Assembly (NCBI GenBank): GCA_012031965.1
Contig: JAAUSC010000002.1
Coordinates: 23,766 to 87,765 of the forward strand
Source of the DNA: Scytonema sp. RU_4_4
Lineage (GTDB): Bacteria; Cyanobacteriota; Cyanobacteriia; Cyanobacteriales; Nostocaceae
Reading direction: 5' to 3'
Length of the DNA stretch: 64,000 bases
Translations under genes and position numbers: made by a program
The notes under the pieces: model-generated
The model's input: the letters and a program-made list of their open reading frames with translations, nothing else
What the model was told of the DNA's origin: nothing
Databases searched by the model: none
In this document: positions 8,527-18,223 of the stretch, piece after piece
How the letters are laid out: each line of letters starts with the position of its first letter
Position numbering within the stretch: position 1 is the first letter of the stretch

Positions 8527-11193
8527 ATGCTGGAATCATACCGCAGACACGTTGCAGAAAGAGCCGCACTAGAAATTCCCCCCTTACCTTTAGATGCAAA
8601 TCAAACATCACAACTGTGCGAATTATTAAAAAATCCGCCTGCGGGTGAACAAGAGACATTATTGCACTTGTTGCGCGATTGCGTTCCTCCTGGAGTTGAT
8701 CCAGCCGCGTATGTTAAAGCTGGTTTCCTCACCGCCATTGCCAAAGAGGAAATCACGAGCCCCTTGATTTCACCCATCGAAGCTGTACAATTACTGGGGA
8801 CAATGGTAGGTGGCTACAACGTTCAGTCATTAATCGAATTGTTGCAAACTCCCACCGTATCCGTCTCATCATCTTCGGACACTCCTTTGGTGATGGGTGG
8901 ACAAGGAAAAGAACCCATAGCAGCATACGCCGCCACCGCCTTAAGCAAAATCCTGCTGGTGTATGACGCCTTCCACGATATTTTGGAATTATCCAAAACC
9001 AATCCTTTCGCCAAACGGGTGATAGACTCTTGGGCCCAAGCCGAGTGGTTTACCGTTCGTCCAGTTCTACCAGAATTCATCAATGTTATCGTCTTCAAAG
9101 TCCCAGGTGAGACAAACACAGACGACTTATCCCCTGCACCCCAGGCTATGACTCGTCCAGATATTCCTTTACACGCTTTAGCAATGCTGGAAAGTAAAAT
9201 GCCTGGGGCGTTGCAAACGATAACTGAGTTAAAGAAAAAAGGGTATCCTGTCGCCTACGTGGGAGATGTTGTTGGTACTGGTTCCTCCCGCAAGTCAGCA
9301 ATTAACTCTGTACTATGGCACATTGGGGATGATATTCCTTTTGTACCAAATAAGCGAGCGGGTGGTTATATTTTAGGCGGTACAATTGCCCCAATCTTTT
9401 TCAACACCGCTGAAGATGCTGGTGCTTTCCCCATCCAGTGCGATGTTACCAAGATGGAAACTGGTATGGTGATAACCATCTATCCCTACAAAGGAGAAAT
9501 CACCAATGAAGCAGGCGAAGTTATTTCCACCTTCACCCTCAAACCTGACACCATTCTTGATGAAGTTCGCGCCGGTGGACGGATTCCCTTACTCATTGGA
9601 CGCACCCTTACTGACAAAACAAGACTTGCACTAGGACTAGAAGTAGAACCCACGACTGTATTTACCCGTCCCCAGCAACCTGCTGACACAGGTAAAGGCT
9701 ACACCTTAGCACAGAAAATGGTGGGTAAAGCCTGCGGTTTACCAGGTGTCCGTCCCGGTACCTACTGTGAACCTATTATGACAACCGTTGGTTCTCAAGA
9801 TACCACCGGACCTATGACCCGCGATGAGTTAAAAGAACTTGCTTGTCTCGGTTTCTCTGCTGACTTGGTGATGCAAAGTTTCTGCCATACAGCAGCATAT
9901 CCCAAACCTGTTGATATCAAAACCCATCACGAACTACCTGAGTTCTTCTTCTCTCGTGGCGGTGTCGCATTGCGTCCCGGCGATGGAATCATCCACTCCT
10001 GGTTAAACCGGATGCTACTCCCCGACACTGTGGGAACTGGTGGCGACTCTCATACTCGTTTTCCCTTGGGTATTTCCTTCCCCGCTGGTTCTGGATTAGT
10101 GGCGTTTGCAGGGGCGTTGGGTGTTATGCCCTTGGATATGCCAGAATCTGTTTTGGTACGTTTCAAAGGTGAGTTGCAACCTGGTGTGACACTACGGGAT
10201 GTTGTGAATGCTATTCCCTACATGGCAATTCAAAAAGGTTTGCTGACGGTAGAGAAGAAAAACAAGAAAAATGTCTTTGCTGGGCGGATAATGGAAATAG
10301 AAGGCTTACCAAATTTGAAAGTTGAGCAAGCTTTTGAACTCACCGATGCTAGCGCCGAACGTTCCTGTGCGGGTTGTACCATCAAGCTCAGTATTGAGAC
10401 AGTTTCTGAATATCTGCGTTCTAATATAGCGTTGTTGAAAAATATGGTAGCAAGAGGCTATCACGATGAGCGTACTATTATGCGTCGCGTTGCCAAAATG
10501 GAAGAGTGGTTAGCAAATCCAGTGCTATTGGAAGCTGATTCAGATGCAGAATACACAGAAATTCTTGAAATTGATTTGAACGAAATCAAAGAACCGATTG
10601 TTGCTGCTCCCAATGACCCCGATAATGTCAAATTCTTGTCTGAAGTTGCTAACGATCCCGTGCAAGAAGTCTTTCTTGGTTCTTGCATGACAAATATTGG
10701 TCATTATCGGGCAACTGGTAAAGTGTTAGAAGGTGCAGGTTCTGTGAAGACTCGGCTGTGGATTTGTCCGCCGACTCGCATGGATGAACACCAACTTAAA
10801 GAAGAAGGCGTGTATGCTATTTTTGGTGCTGCAGGTGCGCGGACAGAAATGCCAGGATGCAGTTTATGCATGGGTAATCAGGCGCGGGTTGCTGATGGTG
10901 TGACGGTATTTTCTACTTCTACTCGCAACTTCAATAACCGTATGGGTCAAGATGCGCGAGTTTATCTCGGTTCAGCGGAATTAGCAGCTGTTTGTGCATT
11001 GTTAGGTAGGATTCCTACAGTGCAGGAATATCTAGACATTGTGGCGAATAAGATTCATCCTTTTGCTGATAATTTGTATCGCTATTTGAACTTTGATCAA
11101 ATTGCTGGTTTTGAAGATGAAGGGAGAGTGATTTCGTTGGAAGAAATGCCCCGGATTGAAGATATTTTGGGTATGCCTACAGGAACGAGATAA
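8527..11193 (+). CDS. acnB: Aconitate hydratase B (bifunctional with 2-methylisocitrate dehydratase)
   Basis: An 888-aa aconitase of the AcnB type, which interconverts citrate and isocitrate through cis-aconitate in the cytosolic (incomplete) TCA pathway that supplies 2-oxoglutarate for nitrogen assimilation. The N-terminus [20 protein letters not shown] and the [13 protein letters not shown] region match the HEAT-like domain unique to AcnB. The swivel domain precedes the catalytic domain, as in AcnB and unlike AcnA. The [4Fe-4S] ligands are seen as SCAGC (about residue 617) and GCSLCMGNQ (about residue 777). ATG 8527 is chosen because it equals the family start; the frame extends 57 bases further up to 8470 without family support. 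Confidence 0.96.
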   Translation: MLESYRRHVAERAALEIPPLPLDANQTSQLCELLKNPPAGEQETLLHLLRDCVPPGVDPAAYVKAGFLTAIAKEEITSPLISPIEAVQLLGTMVGGYNVQSLIELLQTPTVSVSSSSDTPLVMGGQGKEPIAAYAATALSKILLVYDAFHDILELSKTNPFAKRVIDSWAQAEWFTVRPVLPEFINVIVFKVPGETNTDDLSPAPQAMTRPDIPLHALAMLESKMPGALQTITELKKKGYPVAYVGDVVGTGSSRKSAINSVLWHIGDDIPFVPNKRAGGYILGGTIAPIFFNTAEDAGAFPIQCDVTKMETGMVITIYPYKGEITNEAGEVISTFTLKPDTILDEVRAGGRIPLLIGRTLTDKTRLALGLEVEPTTVFTRPQQPADTGKGYTLAQKMVGKACGLPGVRPGTYCEPIMTTVGSQDTTGPMTRDELKELACLGFSADLVMQSFCHTAAYPKPVDIKTHHELPEFFFSRGGVALRPGDGIIHSWLNRMLLPDTVGTGGDSHTRFPLGISFPAGSGLVAFAGALGVMPLDMPESVLVRFKGELQPGVTLRDVVNAIPYMAIQKGLLTVEKKNKKNVFAGRIMEIEGLPNLKVEQAFELTDASAERSCAGCTIKLSIETVSEYLRSNIALLKNMVARGYHDERTIMRRVAKMEEWLANPVLLEADSDAEYTEILEIDLNEIKEPIVAAPNDPDNVKFLSEVANDPVQEVFLGSCMTNIGHYRATGKVLEGAGSVKTRLWICPPTRMDEHQLKEEGVYAIFGAAGARTEMPGCSLCMGNQARVADGVTVFSTSTRNFNNRMGQDARVYLGSAELAAVCALLGRIPTVQEYLDIVANKIHPFADNLYRYLNFDQIAGFEDEGRVISLEEMPRIEDILGMPTGTR

Positions 11194-11203
11194 TTTAATG
11201 TAC

Positions 11204-11220
11204 GGTGGGCAATGCCCACC
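11204..11220. repeat. Short perfect hairpin after acnB
   Basis: GGTGGGC, loop AAT, GCCCACC. This 7-bp perfect stem stands 11 bases after the acnB stop and resembles a short dispersed palindrome frequent in cyanobacterial genomes. It may also stop transcription, though no T tract follows. Confidence 0.5.
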
Positions 11221-11638
11221 ACATACTTGCGGCAGATTGTAGTTAAGCTGCTGCGCTTATAAGAATGCACATTATTTTGATCGAGTTAATCATTGATATC
11301 CAATCCGTTGGCATCAGAATTATATTTTTTCAACGCAAAGTACGCGGAGGATAGCGCAGAGGTACGCAAAGTTTTTCTCTTGAAAATATCATAGAATTCG
11401 GAAGCAACCGGAAAGGATATAAAACCCTCTTGCCTTCTGCCTTCTGCCTTGAAAATAGAACTCAGAACGGGCTACGCCGAGCTACGCGCTCCAGAACGGA
11501 CTGCGTCCCGCTCCGCTAACAGAACTCAGAAAGGAAGAAATCTTTTTCATGCATGGCGGTGAAATTTTTTCATTGGGACTGCCTTCTGCCTTGCTATTGT
11601 GCATTTTTAATGCACAACAGCTTAATCTTTATAGAGGT
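11221..11638. repeat. Gene-free stretch with heptamer and GC-rich dispersed repeats
   Basis: No convincing gene. It holds two blocks of tandem heptamers of the CTTCTGC type (GCCTTCTGCCTTCTGCCTT at about 11430 and a shorter copy at about 11580). It also holds a GC-rich block at about 11467-11520 with alternating GCTACGC and GCTCC elements, and an AGTACGCGGAGG-type element at about 11339. Such repeats are common noncoding sequence in Nostocales. Confidence 0.6.
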
Positions 11639-12523
11639 TCAGCAACGTGTGGAACGTGGTATCATAAATTTCTCTTCCTCTGCAGCAAATTCACCGCGAA
11701 CCATAAGGAAAGAATCCCCATTAAGTCGGTGAGGAAATGCTTGCACATCAGCATTCAGCCGTTCTGGACTCAAATAAATTTCTACTTGTTCGATAGGTTG
11801 GGGTATTCTTTCAAGGATATCCTCTAGAGTACAAATCTTGGTTCCTAACAAGTCAAATAGCTTGAGTTTCGTACCTTCTATTTCCATACATAAGATGACA
11901 TCCAAGTCTTCAGCATAATGCAAGGGGTTGCTTCCTTCGTTGACACAGAACAGGGCTTTCTCCTTCACTATTCCTAGAATGTGAGAGATAGGTTTGCGTG
12001 TCTCTAAAAGTCTGTTTAACAACTTGACATCATCGATATTAGTAGTGTCTAGTAATCGCAAGCCATGTATACCGCCTAGTGTATTGCACTTTGAGATGAA
12101 AACGTGTTCCCTAACAAAGCGAAAGCCAAAAGGTTCGTATAATTCAGGTTGTGCTGTGGTCAGTACGAGAGTTTTGTATCGCTTGTCGCAGTAGTCTAGC
12201 ACCTCTTGCATGACTTCCCGGTAATAGCCACGTCGTCGGAACTCAGGACGCGTACACACTCCGTGAATTCCCGCAACCGTGATCATTTCTCCCATCAGTT
12301 GCATGGGAATTTCCAAAACTCCTACATGAGTGATGGCTAGATCATTCTGGAAGCGAATGAATGGAGTCGAAGCCTCTTCCCACGATGCACCTAGCTTTCT
12401 AGCACATTCTGCAGCATTGCTGATTCCAATTTCAGGAAAGACAACTTCTAGGAGGTTAAACAGACGACTGCTTAAAGTCGGGTCTTGTGAGAATGACCGC
12501 TGGAAGCAATACTTGTTTATCAT
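11639..12523 (-). CDS. GNAT family N-acetyltransferase
   Basis: A 294-aa protein whose first half is an acetyl-CoA dependent GNAT domain. The strand VAGIHGVCTRPEFRRRGYYREV (about residues 83-104, in two parts) carries the R-x-x-R/G-x-G/Y pyrophosphate-binding loop, and LVLTTAQPELYEPFGFRFVREH is the usual C-terminal GNAT segment. The second half (from about residue 160) resembles the Eis-like or sterol-carrier-like extension of larger acetyltransferases but is not recognised with certainty. The substrate is unknown. It is transcribed alone, towards acnB, with repeats between them. Confidence 0.82.
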   Translation of the reverse strand: MINKYCFQRSFSQDPTLSSRLFNLLEVVFPEIGISNAAECARKLGASWEEASTPFIRFQNDLAITHVGVLEIPMQLMGEMITVAGIHGVCTRPEFRRRGYYREVMQEVLDYCDKRYKTLVLTTAQPELYEPFGFRFVREHVFISKCNTLGGIHGLRLLDTTNIDDVKLLNRLLETRKPISHILGIVKEKALFCVNEGSNPLHYAEDLDVILCMEIEGTKLKLFDLLGTKICTLEDILERIPQPIEQVEIYLSPERLNADVQAFPHRLNGDSFLMVRGEFAAEEEKFMIPRSTRC

Positions 12524-12692
12524 TTCTCAGGCTAAAAAAAGAGATTCACGTATACTACGCATAATACATTATTTCACTCAAGTCAATAGTCGTGTAGAGA
12601 CGCAGCATACTATGTCTCTATTGCAAGACATGAATCCAAAAATCTTGTAGGCTGAGTTGAAGAACAAAACTTTACAACCAGAGGTCACTGTC

Positions 12693-13082
12693 GTGCGTAA
12701 ACGCTTAATTATTGAAATGGGGATGGGAGTGGATCAGCATGGACAAGAACCAACGGTAGCAGCAGCGAGGGCTGTAAGAAATGCGATAAGCCGGAGGCTT
12801 GACGCAAAGCGTATCGCACACAATGCTTTACCTGGTGTTTGGGAAGTCGCGCTCTTGAGTGACCCAAATGAGATGATAGTTGATGTTCAAATTGCAGTCC
12901 CCTATCCAGAACAGGTACGAGAAGACGAGGTTTTGGCTGTATTGCCTTTCGGTCGCAAAACTCTTACTGTTGAATCTGGTGGAATGGTCGTTCAGGGTAA
13001 AGCAATTCCAGAACTCAATGATAAAAATGACGAAATGTTGATAGCGATCGCCGCAGTTACAGTTTTGGTTGAAAATGAGTAA
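12693..13082 (+). CDS. Lin0512 family protein
   Basis: A 129-aa protein starting with RKRLIIEMGMGVDQHGQEPT and including AAARAVRNAISR, the pattern of the Lin0512 family, small alpha/beta proteins of unknown function often linked to guanine/xanthine or cyclohydrolase-like ring chemistry by genome context only. GTG 12693 is chosen because the family begins with this strand and a GAGG lies at 12681; an in-frame TTG at 12657 gives an unlike extension. Residues 47-95 (GVWEVALLSDPNEMIVDVQI) look like a conserved core. It stands alone between the GNAT gene and an NTF2-like gene. Confidence 0.8.
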   Translation: MRKRLIIEMGMGVDQHGQEPTVAAARAVRNAISRRLDAKRIAHNALPGVWEVALLSDPNEMIVDVQIAVPYPEQVREDEVLAVLPFGRKTLTVESGGMVVQGKAIPELNDKNDEMLIAIAAVTVLVENE

Positions 13083-13179
13083 CGAAGTGAGTCAGTTCTC
13101 GATACAGCAAGAAAAGAGCTGATCACTGATAACTGAAGATTTTGCAAATTCCTACGCTTTCAACACAAATCCCTTAGCC

Positions 13180-13575
13180 ATGTCCGAAAATAACTCAAAA
13201 GCGATCGAAGCCATTATTACTTCCTACTTTGCTAACATTGCAATGATGAACCCAGAAGGCTGGGTGGAAAACTTTGCAGAAGATGCTGTGAGTTACGATC
13301 CAGTCGGACATCCGCCGACAAAAGTCCATGAGGGGTTTCGGGAGTTTATTGGACAGCTACAAGCAGCATTTGAACAGCTCGAACCGACTACAGAGCACAT
13401 TTTTGTTGCAAGCAATGAGGCAGCAGTAAAATGGACAATGCGGGGAATCAGCAAGAGTAGCAAGTCAGTGACATTTGAGGGCATAACAATTTTCGAGATT
13501 AATGATGCTGGTAAGATCCAAACAACTCGCGCTTACTGGAACCCTGTATTGCTACTGATGCAATTACGTTCTTGA
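13180..13575 (+). CDS. NTF2-like / SnoaL-like family protein
   Basis: A 131-aa single-domain protein with the NTF2-like cone fold pattern: an N-terminal helix (AIEAIITSYFANIAMMNPEGWVENFAEDAVSYDP, in pieces), the glycine-proline turn PVGHPPTKVHEG and a long curved sheet ending in TRAYWNPVLLLMQL. Members bind small ligands; some are steroid isomerase-like enzymes, and others are stress-related cyanobacterial proteins. The active-site acid positions cannot be assigned firmly. ATG 13180. The next gene starts 109 bases downstream. Confidence 0.82.
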   Translation: MSENNSKAIEAIITSYFANIAMMNPEGWVENFAEDAVSYDPVGHPPTKVHEGFREFIGQLQAAFEQLEPTTEHIFVASNEAAVKWTMRGISKSSKSVTFEGITIFEINDAGKIQTTRAYWNPVLLLMQLRS

Positions 13576-13684
13576 AAAATTGCAAGCTACCTTTTCTTAA
13601 CTGTGCGCTAAACTTAAAGATGTCGAGGTGAATATCTCTGGCGGTAAGTCCAATAAAAAACTTATCTTCACCACTAATCGTGAG

Positions 13685-14023
13685 ATGTCTCAAAAAGATA
13701 ACGAATCACTCCAGATTCAAGAGATAAACAACCTCAAGCCAGTACATTTTGCCGATTTAATTAGAACTGCACAGTTAATTTTCGACCCGGCGAAGGGAGT
13801 ATCTGGAGTATACAGAGAAATTGACTGGAAAGAGTTCGGTATTCCTGATGATGTTGCGGAAAATTTGAAAGCGCTTGGTCAAGAGTATCGGTATTCATCT
13901 CCCCACGTACCCATTGAAGAAATTTGGAGTCAATTAACTCCACAAACCCGTATTTGGTTCATTAAAAATAAAAACGAGTTATGGGGGTTTGAGGAAGCTT
14001 TCCCAGCTCTTGACGAAGATTAA
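13685..14023 (+). CDS. Hypothetical protein, 112 aa
   Basis: A small acidic protein with coding character (start MSQKDNESLQIQEINN, end ELWGFEEAFPALDED). No family is recognised. It includes a possible helix pair around residues 20-60 and an aromatic segment (TRIWFIKNKNELWGFEE). ATG 13685 is preferred; a GTG at 13628 in the same frame would add 19 residues with no ribosome site. Neighbours give no functional hint. Confidence 0.6.
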   Translation: MSQKDNESLQIQEINNLKPVHFADLIRTAQLIFDPAKGVSGVYREIDWKEFGIPDDVAENLKALGQEYRYSSPHVPIEEIWSQLTPQTRIWFIKNKNELWGFEEAFPALDED

Positions 14024-14169
14024 AAATCTAGGGAGTGGAAATCGTCACCATACCAACTTGCTGCTACAACGTCATCTACAAAAAAAAGATGGCTTGAATA
14101 CCTTTAAACATTAACAGCTGCCAACGCCGTGAGTCAAAATAATAGTATGCAGTTGCAGGAGACGCTACC

Positions 14170-14478
14170 ATGTCTGGCTTAACACAAATTATTGGGAATC
14201 TTTTTATTCGCCTTGAAGGTTTTTTCTCTCTTGTTTTTAGAACTCTGTTTAATTTCCTTGGAAATCTGTTTGGTTTCTTTGGTAGACTTTTTGGGTTTTC
14301 CAATTCTGGATACTTTCTAGAATCTGATCAAGTACAGAGTCTGAAACGAGAAACAACACAACAATCAATTGAAATTGAGGCTTCAAAAGCTCCTGAAACC
14401 TCTGCAACTTCTCGTCGTCGTCCTAATCCCCAAATGGACTACTACCGGAAAATGGCTCAGGAGGTGAAAAAGAGCTAG
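14170..14478 (+). CDS. Hypothetical protein with amphipathic Phe/Gly-rich N-terminus, 102 aa
   Basis: The first 45 residues are rich in Phe, Leu and Gly with periodic pattern (FLGNLFGFFGRLFGF), typical of a membrane-associated amphipathic helix rather than a simple transmembrane segment. The remainder is polar and ends RKMAQEVKKS. Similar short proteins occur across cyanobacteria, where some have been mislabelled threonine dehydratase; no enzyme domain is visible here. ATG 14170, and a very strong terminator follows at once. Confidence 0.7.
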   Translation: MSGLTQIIGNLFIRLEGFFSLVFRTLFNFLGNLFGFFGRLFGFSNSGYFLESDQVQSLKRETTQQSIEIEASKAPETSATSRRRPNPQMDYYRKMAQEVKKS

Positions 14479-14485
14479 GTTTATT

Positions 14486-14525
14486 GAAAACTGTGGGGGC
14501 GATAAGCAATCGCCCCCACAGTTTT
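14486..14525 (+). terminator. Strong intrinsic terminator
   Basis: An inverted repeat with about 17-bp arms (AAAACTGTGGGGGCGAT and its complement) around a short AAGCA loop, followed by TTTTCATAGTTTTTTT. It begins 10 bases after the stop of the 102-aa gene. Confidence 0.85.
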
Positions 14526-14629
14526 CATAGTTTTTTTAATAACAATGAAATTTCTTGATTCTTAATCCTGTGAATGAGCGCCTATTTCTTGAGTATTTTA
14601 TTTGGTTGGGTCGATAGCGATCGCCTAAT

Positions 14630-15612
14630 TCACATTTGGATAATGTCACCGACAGCCCCAAGCGCTTTCAAAGTAACTGTTTGCGCTTGAGTCAGCCCCA
14701 TCGCACCAGTAATATTCATCGCTTCGTACAGTCTTTGAGTATGAAGTGTCTTTAAGCAATCACCTGTTGTCAAATTCCAAAGTTTAACTGTTTCATCTTC
14801 CGAGCTACTGGCAACAGTAGCACCAATCCCCTCTGGGGAAGCTGCGCTAACAGGACTAAAAGCAACAGCATAAATTCGTCTAGAATGACCGCGCCAATTC
14901 TTGAGACATTCGCCAGTGCTGACATCCCACAACCGAATTTCAGAGTTTTCGCTACCACTAGCTAAAGTTTTTCCATTGGGGTTCCAAGCCACTGACCATA
15001 AGCGACCTGCTGATGATGCCAAAGTTTTCAACACTTCGCCGGTCTCAACATTCCACAATTTAATTGTATGGTCTAAGCTGCTACTAGCCAGCACATTACC
15101 TTGAGGAGAAAAACTGACTGCTGTAACTTGGTCAACGTGACCGTGCAATATTTTCAAGCAACTACCATCGCGCACATCCCACAATCGCACTGTTTTATCA
15201 AGACTACAGCTCGCGAGAATATTTCCATTGCACCCAAAAGCCATAGACCATATCACACCCAAGTGACCGCGCAAAACTTTAACAACAGGTTGCTGGGTAA
15301 ACTGCATACTCGTTTTCTCAATGAGCGAACGTCTTTGTAACGCTCTTAAAGCTCCTAATAATTCTCCTGACGATTTCTGAGTTAATAAATCTTCTTTAAA
15401 TTCCAATAGTGTCATTGGTTCGCGATTAATAGCCATCCAATACATGACAGTTTTTTCTAAATTTGTGAGGCGATAAAATTGTCTTTTTAAGATATCTTGA
15501 ATATCATCAAAAAATAACCGTTCTTTTTGCCAAAAATCTACGAATTGAGTTAAATCACCATCAAAAAAATTACGAGTGTCAGATGCAATAGCGGCAGCGG
15601 CGAAAATTCCCT
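14630..15612 (-). pseudogene. WD40 repeat protein, 5'-truncated remnant
   Basis: The minus-strand frame from about 15612 to 14630 has no start codon at its upstream end; the first ATG, at 15445, lies inside conserved sequence. The reading begins with a link region (FFDGDLTQFVDFWQKERLFF), then a winged-helix-like segment (LKRQFYRLTNLEKTVMYWM), then about five WD40 repeats (for example LRGHLGVIWSMAF, GSEDNSEIRLWDVS-like blades ending LWDV or LWNV), and the usual cyanobacterial C-terminal tail ending ALGAVGDIIQM. Full-length relatives are large NACHT or NB-ARC STAND ATPases with ten or more blades. The ATPase half is missing and the blade number is low, so this is a decayed gene, although a 271-aa protein could still be made from 15445. 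Confidence 0.75.
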
Positions 15613-15827
15613 ACTTATTGCAAGATCTTAATCGACTACGTCCGGCTGTGGAAAAAGCCATACACACCAGAGGCTGTGGAGAAACTAACCTTAAGACTGT
15701 CAGAAGAGATGAGTGCATCTGTTAGAATTTTCTCTATGCTGACAGATATATCAGTACCACAAACTCCCGATTAAAATCAACAAACTGCCCTATCTAGGAG
15801 TCACCCAAATATGACTGTCTTCCCTCA
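15613..15827. other. Unassigned stretch beyond the WD40 breakpoint
   Basis: Upstream of the truncated WD40 gene the sequence changes abruptly near 15612. A plus-strand open frame at 15619-15774 (containing RLWKKPYTPEAVEKLTLRL) has coding-like composition but no start, so it may be the tail of another broken gene. No family recognised. Confidence 0.3.
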
Positions 15828-16136
15828 CTATTTGTCATATTTATCCCGAAACTTTTGCAGAGTCGCTTTCAGCTTTCCCTTGAGTTGCGGGGGATTTTCC
15901 ATCACAGACATAAATAAGTCTCTATCCCGATTTGATAGCACTAGCCTTTCATGGGAATCTATTTCCTGTCTGGCGATGGGAAGCAGATGAAAAAGGGTAT
16001 AAGCACTTAAAGAAACTCCTTTAAGAGTTGCGGCTCTTTCTAAGAGTTCTTTTTGTTCTTGTGTGACTCTCAAATCAACTCTACTGTCTTTGGGTGGAGA
16101 GGTTTCTGACATCTTGGCTCTGAGCTTCAGCTTCAT
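15828..16136 (-). CDS. DUF1778 domain-containing antitoxin, apparently without a partner toxin
   Basis: A 102-aa protein with a ribbon-helix-helix N-terminus (DSRVDLRVTQEQKELLERAA, about residues 18-37) followed by the DUF1778 helix region SLSAYTLFHLLPIARQEID. DUF1778 (TacA/AtaR-like) antitoxins normally precede or overlap a GNAT toxin that acetylates aminoacyl-tRNA. No GNAT toxin follows on this strand, and the downstream sequence is the WD40 breakpoint region. It is therefore an orphan antitoxin or a degraded pair. The start may be ATG 16136 or the internal ATG at 16112. Confidence 0.78.
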   Translation of the reverse strand: MKLKLRAKMSETSPPKDSRVDLRVTQEQKELLERAATLKGVSLSAYTLFHLLPIARQEIDSHERLVLSNRDRDLFMSVMENPPQLKGKLKATLQKFRDKYDK

Positions 16137-16191
16137 TGAGATTCTAGCATTTTAGGCGGACAATGTGTGATGATACCAAGCGCAGTGCCAA

Positions 16192-16227
16192 AGGCTTTCG
16201 CGTAGAGTGCGCTCCGCGCGAAAGCCT
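16192..16227. repeat. GC-rich hairpin overlapping the higA stop
   Basis: AGGCTTTCGCG and CGCGAAAGCCT form an 11-bp perfect stem around TAGAGTGCGCTCCG. It overlaps the last bases of the antitoxin gene, so it may terminate the higBA transcript or be a dispersed repeat that moved into the gene end. Confidence 0.55.
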
Positions 16228-16630
16228 AATTTGACAAAAACAAGCTCGGATTAACTTGGAAAAACTCCCCTAAAGCCTCAGCTTGTTCTTTACTAATTTC
16301 TAGCTGACCATTGACTACTTCGGTAGTTACGTCCCTCGAACCAAGAATTTTCACTAAATCAGCTTTTTCCAGACTCTTAGCCTCCATCAAATGAAGGAGT
16401 CTTGAGTGTGGCGTTGAGGCATTAATTTCATAGTGCTTATCTTCAAAATCCTCAATCAGTCTTACCAAGAGTTCCAACACAGCATCTTCTTCTGGAGTCA
16501 GGTTAGGACGAGAAAGCAGTTCTTCAACAATTGCGAGAAATTTCTCGTTTTCCTCTTCACTTTTTATAATTCGAGGTTGATGTTTAGACAGCAATTCGCT
16601 GTAAATTTTTGGATTAAAAGTAAGGGTCAT
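16226..16630 (-). CDS. HigA-type antitoxin with helix-turn-helix domain
   Basis: A 134-aa antitoxin. Residues about 70-134 form a Xre-like helix-turn-helix (HLMEAKSLEKADLVKILGSRDVTTEVV in pieces) typical of HigA/COG5499 antitoxins of RelE-superfamily toxins. The N-terminal half is acidic and binds toxin in this family. It follows higB by a 17-base overlap on the same strand, the reversed toxin-first order characteristic of higBA. ATG 16630 has GGAAAA just upstream; further methionines at 16651 and 16660 are possible. It likely represses its own promoter upstream of higB. Confidence 0.85.
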   Translation of the reverse strand: MTLTFNPKIYSELLSKHQPRIIKSEEENEKFLAIVEELLSRPNLTPEEDAVLELLVRLIEDFEDKHYEINASTPHSRLLHLMEAKSLEKADLVKILGSRDVTTEVVNGQLEISKEQAEALGEFFQVNPSLFLSN

Positions 16631-16913
16631 TTTTCCAGTTATCTTTGTCATATTCGGCATGAGTTAGAACGTATTTGATATAGATTACCTGCTTTGCATA
16701 ATTGATACTAACGATTAAGCGATATTTATTGCCCTTAATATTGAAAACTGTAAAATTGCTAACTGCTTCAGCTTGAGGATAAACTGCCTGAACTTCAACA
16801 AGACTCACCCACTCTGCTTGACGGGTAGTTGTGTACCAATCATCAAGTGCTTCACAGGAATCAGCGTGCTTTTTGCAGTATTCTCGCAGCTTTCTCCGAC
16901 TAATAACGTGCAT
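16614..16913 (-). CDS. HigB family toxin (RelE superfamily mRNA interferase)
   Basis: A 99-aa HigB-type toxin, which cleaves mRNA on the ribosome when free of antitoxin. Features are the start MHVISRRKLREYCKKHADS, the tryptophans in the DDWY and AEWVSL segments, the core NIKGNKYRLIVSINYAKQ and the conserved C-terminal YIKYVLTHAEYDKDNWKND. The arginine and histidine positions expected of the family are present, so it looks intact. The toxin gene comes first and overlaps the antitoxin. Confidence 0.9.
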   Translation of the reverse strand: MHVISRRKLREYCKKHADSCEALDDWYTTTRQAEWVSLVEVQAVYPQAEAVSNFTVFNIKGNKYRLIVSINYAKQVIYIKYVLTHAEYDKDNWKNDPYF

Positions 16914-16999
16914 TAAGTGATAATCATCATATTTTTCTAATTTCTCAGCTTGAGACTATTCTAATAAATGGAGGATTACCTTCCAGTCCGCATAGGATT

Positions 17000-18223
17000 T
17001 TAAAGATAGTTCATCGGGTCTACTGGTGTCCCATGACGACGCACTTCAAAGTGGAGATGGGGACCTGTGGATAAACCAGTGGAACCCACAGCAGCAATTC
17101 GCTGTCCTCGTTTTACTTTTTGACCTTCCGAAATATACAACTCGCTGGTATGACCGTATAAGGTGGTCATCCCATTTCCGTGGTTGATAATCACAGCTTT
17201 GCCATAACCACCGTACCACCCTGCAAAAATAACTGTTCCAGTTTCTGCAGCACGAATTATACTGCCATAGTTGGCGGCAAAATCCAAACCTGTATGAAAG
17301 CGACGCTCCCCAACAATTGGGTGCATCCGCCAACCAAAAGAACTGCTGGTGCTAGCATTGATGGGATATCCAAAAGCACGAGTTCCACGAAGGATAATGC
17401 TGTTACTGCTGAAGGTCTTGGTTTGGGTTTTTTGTGAGGCTTCAGCTTCTGCAACCTTTTGTTGAATCAACTCCTTCAAAGCTTTTGAATCTTCCTCTAG
17501 TTGAGCTAACGCTGCTTCTAGAGCACGGCGATCGCCCTGGAGCCGTTTAATGATTTTTCCTTGTAACTGCGCCTGCGCTTGATAATCCGCTTTTTGTGCG
17601 AGCAGTTGCTGACGAATCAGGTCTATTTCATTTTTTTGATATTCGATTGCTGTTTTTTGTTGGTTTATGTACTTAACTTGTGCAGCGAGTTTTTCCAAAA
17701 TCTTCTGGTCAGCTTGATAAACTAACTTCAGATGATGACGACGCTCAAGAAAATCAGTGAGATTTTGGCTTTGTAACAAAATTGTCCATCCTTGGCTAAC
17801 ACGCGATCGCTGCAGAAAACGCAGTCTGGTAATTGTCGCCTCTTGACGCTGTTGATATGAAACCTCAGATGCTGCTACATTTGCTTGCAATTGCTTTTGG
17901 CGAGCAGTTGCAAGCTGTAGTTGCGTCTCACTATCTTGAATTTGAGTGTCCGTAGTGTTTAAGTTTTTTTCTATGCTGTTGAGGCGGTTTTGTGCTGCTT
18001 GCTGCAAATTAGATAGGCGCTGGTGTTCCTGTGCTATATCTTGACGCTTTTGGTTAATCACCCGCTGTTTTTGACGCAATACTTTAAGAGAATTTGATTT
18101 GCCTGAGACTACTGCGTAAACTGGCAATGTTGAAGTCAATGTCAAGTCGATGCATAAAGTGCAGCAAAATACAAGAAGTAAGCTGCTAAACTTTCCCTGA
18201 TTTTTTAGAAGTAGAGCTCTCAT
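17000..18223 (-). CDS. Murein hydrolase activator / M23 family peptidase (EnvC-like)
   Basis: A 407-aa exported protein: signal peptide (residues 1-35, SSLLLVFCCTLCIDL), long coiled coil about residues 45-260 rich in Gln, Lys and Ala, and a C-terminal LytM/M23 domain. The zinc and catalytic motifs are intact: HPIVGERRFHTGLDFAA (H-x-x-x-D), TTLYGHTSEL and GPHLHFEVRRHG (H-x-H). EnvC-like proteins without metal ligands only activate amidases, but here the ligands are kept, so it may cleave peptide cross-links itself. It acts at the cell wall, probably in division or septal remodelling. ATG 18223 gives a good signal peptide; TTG 18253 would not. Confidence 0.92.
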   Translation of the reverse strand: MRALLLKNQGKFSSLLLVFCCTLCIDLTLTSTLPVYAVVSGKSNSLKVLRQKQRVINQKRQDIAQEHQRLSNLQQAAQNRLNSIEKNLNTTDTQIQDSETQLQLATARQKQLQANVAASEVSYQQRQEATITRLRFLQRSRVSQGWTILLQSQNLTDFLERRHHLKLVYQADQKILEKLAAQVKYINQQKTAIEYQKNEIDLIRQQLLAQKADYQAQAQLQGKIIKRLQGDRRALEAALAQLEEDSKALKELIQQKVAEAEASQKTQTKTFSSNSIILRGTRAFGYPINASTSSSFGWRMHPIVGERRFHTGLDFAANYGSIIRAAETGTVIFAGWYGGYGKAVIINHGNGMTTLYGHTSELYISEGQKVKRGQRIAAVGSTGLSTGPHLHFEVRRHGTPVDPMNYL

